Of a DNA stretch of 64,000 nt, positions 56,378 through 64,000 are shown piece by piece (within the stretch, counting starts at the first letter, position 1; every line of letters begins with the position of its first letter). This DNA is from Terfezia claveryi (taxonomy: Eukaryota; Ascomycota; Pezizomycetes; Pezizales; Pezizaceae). Position numbers and translations under genes: made by a program. The notes beneath the pieces are model-generated. The model ran no database searches. It was not told the origin of the DNA and saw nothing but the letters and a program-made list of their open reading frames with translations. The DNA lies in NCBI GenBank assembly GCA_015179025.1, contig WHUX01000028.1, forward strand, positions 372,001-436,000, written 5' to 3'.

Positions 56378-59300
56378 ATGCTACCAAGCCCACGCTTGCG
56401 GCCACCACAACCTTCAGAGCAGCAGCGCCTAGCTACGTATCTGGAGGCTCAGCAAATATTGAACCATGGACCAACATCATATATCTTACAACCACGTCAT
56501 CGAAACCATACACCTATATTAAATCTCTACACCCCGTATCGAGCCCATGGTTCCGCCCCCCAAATTCCTCCGCCGGTCCAACAAGGGGCATCACAGGAGG
56601 ATCTGTTAAGGCGAAAGACACCTGCTGGGACATTACCTGATGCCTACGATGGAGCACTACTGGAATGGCCTAGGAGGCCTACGAAGCATATCCTTTTGCC
56701 CTTGTCATTAGGGGTCCGAAATGGACAGGTGCATGAGCCCCAGAAGCAAGCTGGTAGCTTTCAAGGCGTGCAACAACCAGCCCTACCGGTTTCAATTCAG
56801 CCAGCATCCGGCAGTTACTACAGCCGTTCGGGATCTTGGGCGAATTCAAATTCTAGTTTATGGAGAAATTCAGGTGTCAACCCTACTGTGAGTGAAAACG
56901 AGCAGGATTTTTCAGTTCTAGCCGCCCAGCCACAGCTTCAAGCAGTTTCACGACAGGTTGAACCAATATATAACCATGGCCCTTTCACTCCTACATTCAG
57001 TCACAATCGGCAGACTCAACAGCCTTCATTTTCTATCCAGTCAGCTGTCATGAGGGACGGCTTCGGGGTTGAAGGAGCTGGAATGGGGGTTCCTGTGACC
57101 GCAACGGGAGCGTGGTATATGACTGACAATGGGATATTGTATCCGCTGGACGGATATAGTCCCATGCCGCAACAGCTGAATAACTCGGCCTATCAAATAA
57201 ATACACCAATTACTCCTTCAAATTTTCGCGAGATCCCTTCTTTCTTTGGTCACATCCCAAGCTGGACCCAACAGTACAGGGGAAATTCTGGACAAGCACA
57301 AACCCCACAGGCAATAAACGCTCCAGTGACTTCCCCTTACCCCATTGCTCCATACCAGCCATTTGTAGCAGACCCAATACACCATACTCATGGTTTTAAT
57401 GGTACGAATGGTGGTGCACCAGTTGTGGCTAATTACATTCATAACATTCTTCCTAATCGTAGTAGGGTCTTGTCTTGGGCACATGGGGTTTATGCGGACC
57501 TTGTGCAATCGACACAGGTTCACCAAGTGTCGCAAGCAGGAACTCAATTATCGTCTCGACCTCCAGTTCGACCATTAGCACAAGCAGGCACTAGTACTTC
57601 CTTAGCCACCTATCAACACGGTCTACGCAAACAGCAGCTCACTCCCGCAGAAGCCCCACCCAATTGCACTTCTCCTACTCCTCAAGCAAATGATCCCACA
57701 GAGGACAACTTAGATCGTCGGAAAAAGCGGCGAATTGACACTGTCCCAGAGATCCAAACCTCGAGTTCTCATATTCAAAGGCCGAGAAGAAATACAGCAC
57801 CTGGATACTCCCCACTGCGGTATAATAGTAGTGGCTCTGTGACCCCGGTGGATAACAGTGGTTTTCGGGAGAATGAATTTCCTAAAGGTGATATTCAAGT
57901 TGGGACGGCTACGTATCAATTGAACAGTCAATTTGATGGGGGACCATATAGACACATTCTGAGTAGGAATGGGGATATTGGCTCTCAAGTAAACGTACTT
58001 ACCCCTATGTCCAATAGGAGGGTTACTCCTAGCTTAGGTACGAATGGATTCGGGCAGATTATAGGCGGTACGGGGGGTATGGTGAATCCGGCAGCTGCAA
58101 AGATAGCTGCATACCACGCACTGGATACGTTACAACAATTGTGCGCAGAGAGTGGATGGAGCTGGCTGGATGGGATGCTATTAGGCGGTTGCATTGCTTA
58201 TGTACGAGGATTCACAGTGCCTGTTATACACACTTACACTGACAGTTTACAGGCGTTGAGTGACCTGAACAGGGCTTTGGGATGGTATCTTAAAATAATC
58301 GAGGTGGACCCTCTGTAAGTTTGCTTATATCGCGCCTCCTGTTGCTCTATACTGAAGTTATGAATCAGGCACGTGGAGGCATTATCAAATTTAGGAGCCA
58401 CCCTCTTAGCACTCGGTCGACGTGCAGAAGCAGAGGAATATTGGTTAAGAGCCGTTAAAGCCAGACCGAATTATTTCGAAGCTGTAGAACATCTGGTGGG
58501 TCTTCTATGCGGAGAACAGCGTGGCAGGGATGCAGTGGCACTCATAGAGTTCGTAGAGCGCTCGGTACAAAGAAGGAGTGCTTTACAACTCGATGGCTGT
58601 GATATGAGCATTTGCTCAAGCTCAAGTGAATGCTCACGGGCTTCAGTGAGTCAAACTTCATCTCCCGAAATAAAGTTCGATTATTATGAGGACGATGAAG
58701 CCCCAACCACCCCTATCCCACCCCTAAGTGGGCAACCTGAATATATTATTTCCGGCGCCGATAATGGGAGGTTATTGGGGCTTATACACGCAAAGGGAAA
58801 CATGCTTTATACCCTTGGAGACAACACAGGCGCTGCTAAGGCCTTCGAGGATGCTGTATTAATCGGAGCGGGTAGAGAAAAGCATGGAATCAAGGGACTC
58901 ATACAAAGGATTCTTGATATGCTTGCTTCAGTCACGGACGGCCTCCGTTTAGGAGGGAGAGCGATACAATCGGTCTTACTGACACCCGAAAAGGCGCTTA
59001 AAACAGCACAGTTGGTTTTCCCGCCCAATGGGGAGCTTCCTGGTCTGCGGGAATTGCCATCAGGATCTGCCATGAGGACAGCTATTTCCACGACGAGCAA
59101 CTCCCTTCTTTCACTCGCAAAAATTTTTCAAGATGGGATGTCATCTAGTGCTGGAGGTAGCGGTTTGGTCTCTGCTGGAGTAAAGGATATTCTCGCCCTA
59201 TACTATCTGTCGCTTTCTTTGCATCCTAGTCCATCAACTGCTAATAATGTTGGCATTCTTTTGGCTAGTGTGCAACAGATCTCGCCTGTCTCAAGCATCT

Positions 59301-61658
59301 CGGAAGCGAGTTTTCTTCCCGGGTATACACTTGGGTCTGGAGTTGGCCTGGCACTCTTATATTACCAGTATGGCTTGATGCTAGATCCCCGGCATGCACA
59401 TTTGTATACCAATTTAGGGAGTTTATTGAAGGATATCAACAATCTCCCAATGGCAATTAGAATGTATGAGCAAGCAGTCCTTTGTGATGGCACATTTGAC
59501 ATTGCATTGGCGAATCTGGCAAATGCTGTCAAAGACCAAGGCAGAACGAAGGAAGCCATAAAATACTACAAGAGGGCTGTTGCTGTCAGTCCCAATTTCG
59601 CCGAGGCGGTTTGTGGGCTTGCAAATGCGTTGAACAGTGTCTGCGATTGGAAGGGGCGAGGCGGTGTGGTAAAGAGCGGAGGAGCCTTAGATCGGTGGCA
59701 TGTCAATGATGACGGGTCTTTATTTGATGCGAAAGCTACTGGTGCTGTCAGCCGAGGTTGGATGGGGAGGGTTGTAAGCATAGTAGAGAAGCAACTTGAA
59801 GAAGGGGAACATTGGGGGAAAGGTATACTAATAGGGAACGTGCTAGATACTCTTTTGCGGGAGGTGGAAACCGCGGTGGGGGGTGAATGGCCTCAAGAGC
59901 GGAGAGAGGCTTTACGGCAAATGGTTGTAGGCTGGGCTGGAAAGAAAAATGAGGGTGTGAAGGTGGTGAGACTCATTGAGCGCGCTGTCAGAAGAGCTGG
60001 TTGGAGATGGTATCGAGAGAAGTATATCAGACAGGAACAACGACCGTTGGAATCCTATTTACGACCGACTTTACCAGCTTGCTTGTCCATTCCAAGTGCA
60101 CCCACGGTTCTTCCGTTTCACACCTTTACCTGCCCACTTTCTGCCCAACAGGTGAGAGATTCGCCATGCGTCGTCGTCCCAGCTGCTGATATTTGACAGG
60201 TGCGAATGATTTCCCAGCGGAATGGAGTACGTATTTCTTGCTCAACTATGCGAGCGCCATGGCTATCTGCACATATATACCCACCACCGGCCCCACCATC
60301 CCCTCACCTCAATGTTGGATATATTTCATCAGATTTCAACAACCATCCGTTAGCTCATCTCATGCAGTCTGTTTTCGGAATGCACGATCCATCTCGCGTA
60401 AAGGCCCATTGTTATGCAACAACCCCTAGTGATAACTCGCCACATCGGCTCCAGATCGAGCGTGAGGCTCCACGCTTTTATGATGTCAGTTGTTGGGGCC
60501 CTGACCGGCTTATCAATCAAATTATTAAGGATGGAATTCATATTCTAGTCAACTTAAATGGATTCACCCGTGGAGCAAAGAATGAGATTTTTGCTGCAAG
60601 ACCAGCACCAATTCAGATGAGCTTTATGGGCTTCGCAGGGTCTCTTGGTGCCGATTGGTGTGATTATCTGCTTGCTGACGATACCGCCGTGCCCCCTGAT
60701 ACTGTGCGGCCATGGAGGCGGAATGTTGACCTTGAAGACGGCGGACACGAAGATGGCGATGATGGGGACTGGGTATATTGTGAGAATATTGTGTTTACGA
60801 AGTATTCTTTCTTCTGTTGCGATCATCGACAGAGCGCTCCGGATGCTAAGGGCCCCAGGCTCTCTTGGGATGCGGAACTACAAAGGCGGTGGAAAATGAG
60901 GAAAGAGCTTTTTCCGGACTTACCAGATGATTCTGTCATTCTTGGGAATTTCAATCAACTCTATAAGGTTTGGAATTGGAATTTGTGTTGCAGTCGCATA
61001 ACATATACTGACTTGTTTAATTTAGATTGAACCAACGACGTTCCGCACATGGTTACGCATAATTGCAAAGGTTCCCAATGCTCGCCTGTGGCTGCTAAGA
61101 TTTCCAGATTTGGGAGAGAAGAACCTCCGTGAGCTTGCGGAGAAATGGGCTGGAGTCGAAGTCGCCAGGCGTATTATATTCACGGACGTGGCACCAAAAC
61201 AGCAGCACATTGCTCGGGCTCGCGTTTGCGATATATTCCTCGATACCCCGGAGTGTAATGCGCACACAACTGCTGCAGACGTTACATGGTCTGGTACACC
61301 GCTTCTGACACTTCCAAGGCACAAATATAAAATGTGCTCTAGAATTGCAGCATCCATTGTCAGGGCTGCTGTTCCATCGACGACAGAAGGCAAGAGGATT
61401 TCGGAAATACTAATTGCCGAGAGTGAAGAAGACTACGAACGAAGGGCAGTCAATCTGGCAAGTGGGCTGAGATATGAGCGGGGTAGTAATGGAATTGCCA
61501 TAGGGGAGTTGATAAATATTAGAAAAGTCCTTTTTGAGGGGAGGTGGACGAGTCCGCTTTTCGATACCAAGAGGTGGGTGCAAGATCTTGAAACCGCATA
61601 TGAGCTGGCGTGGAAGAGATGGGTAGATGGAGAGGGTGGCGATATTCGACTACAATAG
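56378..61658 (+). CDS. GT41 O-GlcNAc-transferase-like TPR protein
   Basis: Predicted to transfer a sugar from a UDP-sugar to Ser/Thr of intracellular proteins. Exons: 56378-58314, 58369-60151, 60200-60967 and 61026-61658; introns of 54, 48 and 58 nt have GT...AG ends, the last with a TACTGAC branch. This gives about 1706 residues. The N-terminal 600 residues are Gln/Pro/Ser-rich and disordered. TPR repeats follow (HVEALSNLGATLLALGRRAE near 58370; HLYTNLGSLLKD and ALANLANAVKDQGRTKEAIK near 59398-59565). The split GT41 domain has GYISSDFNNHPLAHLMQ, HILVNLNGFTRGAKNEIFA, NFNQLYK-IEPTTF with the catalytic Lys, and DTPECNAHTTAADVTWSGTP. The frame stays open upstream to 56174 without an ATG and may be conserved there (FNIKSLLSYVSP), so an earlier start or exon is likely. 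Confidence 0.88.
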
Positions 61659-64000
61659 CTTTGGGCGGGGTTTTGATTTTCAGGGTACGCAGGATCATCG
61701 TATTTATGTGATACATTTGTTGACAATTATCGGGCATTTCCGGAGCATGGGATTGGATATGGCTAATATGGTGTTTTTCTTGTGATCTCATACAAACTAT
61801 TATGGTAGTTTTATCTTCTGATCTGTTAAGTTAATGTGATAGAATTCACCAGCTTGTTTGACATTTGCAGTGCATACATCATTTTTCATGCAGTCTGTGG
61901 TACATTAGGTTCATGTACAGCCCCAGACGCACAAGTATGAATTTACTGACACTGGCTGTTTAGGGTGGGAGCAAGAAATCAACATTAACATATTTATGCT
62001 GATACCTAGTGAATAATTCAGCCCATCTATTTGCCTAACCAGACTACCATTTGCCACCAGCCAGCAGAGTGGCGTGGCGCAAATGGCGGGTTGCGACCTC
62101 TCTTATTTTAGTAAGCCTAATCGTATTCCAAATAGGTATTAGGAAGTGGCTGTTTTTTACTGGCGGCTGCAATACGCTTCAAAAAACGCGAGTGATATAT
62201 GGCATATAATTGCTGTCATTGGTCATAATGACAGTTGGGTATCTCGAGAGTATTTGAGAGGGCAACCCTGCTGTTATTCGAGGAGCAAGAGATTTATAAT
62301 ACCTACGGTACATAGTGAATTCCGGTAGATCAATACAATAATGCAGGCAGAAATCGCATTGATTTTGTTACAACATAATAATACTGTAGAGGGTGCTATT
62401 GCATCACATAACAATTTCTGCGAGTATAAAGACCGATTTCTCCACATCAAGCCCAAGCCAGTGGCACTCATTATCCCAGCCTGGACTTGGATAGTTGTAT
62501 CTCCATTCATCCAATTGTAACGTTTCTATTTGAAATAGCCCGGCCGCAAGGCTGTTCCATCTCGAAAATAACTGGCTTGGGAGACTTCGTTCTGGGCCAC
62601 TCGCGGGCATCGGCCGCCCGCAGGCGGCATACCAACTGTGCCGCTCAAAAACCAATCTAGCACAAAGAGTCGGGCAATTTAAATAATTACTCAATTTTGT
62701 GTATAATACACTTGTATTGATAAAGGTTTAGGAGTACTGATTTACCTCCCTAAAAAAAGAATTGTTAATGGTATACCTACTTTCCCAGCGACTACATGTA
62801 TTTCACAGTCGATTAGACCTCCATCCACATTCCAATTTGGTTCAGCTAGAGCTCCTCTACCGAAGGGCTTGTGCCAACCAGACTAAGAGGTTAATACAGT
62901 CATGAGTCTGTTAACACTTTCGTATGTCAGTAAATTGAGAATTTCAGATTATTCTTAAAGTATCAGCAATAACAATTAGAGTAGAAGTTTTTGCAAACAC
63001 CTGAAATGAAAACACCAGTAGTTATAGATGCCTGGTGAACTATGGTTTATCCAGTAGTTAGAGTATCTAAAATATCATTCTCTAAGCTCATAAGGTCAGT
63101 AGCTTGTTAGAGGTCTTTAATTAGGTAAAAAGTTATCAGATACACCATACTTAACACATTTGATAGGATTCAGGCTGAGATTTTGTAATAGCTTCACATA
63201 TAGCCCTTTATTATCAGGTTTGGCCATGTCACAACTACAAAAATATATTGTTTGTTTAGCAATCTCCCATAACTCTCTAAAACAGCATCTACCTGTTGTA
63301 TACTTCTAGGTAGGACCTGCTTCGTTTTGGTTTAAAATCGAGAAATTGAAGTACCTTAGCAATCTGCGTATGAGTAAGTACCTGCGATTAAGAAAGTACT
63401 GTTTTGTACTTCTGGATCCTATAACTAAGAAATAGCTGGGAATTTTCTAGAGTAACATAATTATGATTGCTCCAAACTTCACTGAATTCCATATAGTGCA
63501 TCGAACATTCAGCACAAGATGGTCTATATAGCCTAAACCATAAGGCCCCGTCTATTAGAACCCTCATTGATAAGAACCCTCGTAGATAAGAAAGTAATTT
63601 TCAAATACCTATTGCATAGGATTCTACAGTAGCAATAAACTCAGTATCCTTGCCTCCGTTCCATTCATCATCCGAGATGAAGGTGATAAGTTGTTTATAA
63701 CTACACAAGCATGTACTTCATCATTTGAAGGGCTTTGTTAGAATGACATACATTCCGCCCATGCCTTGCTACCTATACCATATGTAGTCGTCAGCGGCTT
63801 GCACATCATATTGCGTACTCACACCTTGCTCGCACTCATATCGTTGCTTCATGCCTAGCTATACGGTTTGCAACGGACATGTGCTTCTCCTTCTTCATGC
63901 TTTAGATGTACGCTCATACATGTATATATATCTCGTTCATGTTCCTACTTGTTCGTCAGATGAACAGAAGCAATCACTTCACACATATAATACATGCAAC
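61659..64000. other. Intergenic; transposon ends, possible partial LTR at the edge
   Basis: No gene recognised. AACCAGACTA motifs lie at 62037-62046 and 62876-62885, the latter within a 25-base block matching 25945-25969 in inverse. From about 63736 the sequence (TGTTAGAATGACATAC onward) is composed like a copia LTR and runs off the window; this is a weak call. Confidence 0.45.

Overview
The window looks like gene-poor, transposon-rich nuclear DNA of a filamentous ascomycete (Pezizomycotina). Supporting this are short introns (48-127 nt, one longer) with GT...AG ends and TACTAAC-like branch sites, a FlbD-type Myb regulator, a membrane-anchored GH3 beta-glucosidase, a fungal GT41 O-GlcNAc-transferase-like protein, and two Ty1/copia retrotransposons. 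The low gene density (seven convincing host genes in 64 kb) would suit a large repeat-rich genome such as those of Pezizomycetes; that placement is inference. Layout: 0.3-7.2 kb is a decayed integrase-type element with inverted ends, split by a 5.76-kb copia element (TSD CCGGA). 9.3-12.4 kb is the GH3 gene (minus). 15.4-21.3 kb is an ankyrin-repeat relic split by a second copia element (minus, 4.78 kb, identical LTRs, TSD CCTTC). 21.9-22.5 kb is a pogo-like short DNA element. 22.9-25.8 kb is a striking foldback structure: two head-to-head minisatellite arrays of 40/43-bp units flanked by inverted repeats, hairpins and near-perfect palindromes. 29.4-31.9 kb holds a calcineurin-like phosphoesterase (+) and a SANT/Myb protein (-). 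36.2-39.5 kb holds a small five-exon conserved fungal gene and a mitochondrial Qri7/TsaD-type tRNA-modification gene (both +). 42.9-43.8 kb is flbD (-). 49.6-51.0 kb is a second ankyrin relic beside an A-tailed SINE-like repeat. 56.2-61.7 kb is the four-exon GT41 gene (+). The rest is intergenic DNA with scattered repeat ends. The host genes are unrelated housekeeping or regulatory genes and form no cluster. The interest lies in the repeats: both copia elements carry a primer-binding site matching the anticodon region of initiator tRNA-Met; their nonsense codons and LTR differences are all explicable by C-to-T changes at CpA or CpG; a short motif (AACCAGACTA) recurs about twelve times as a likely transposon end; and the 3-kb foldback element may be undescribed.
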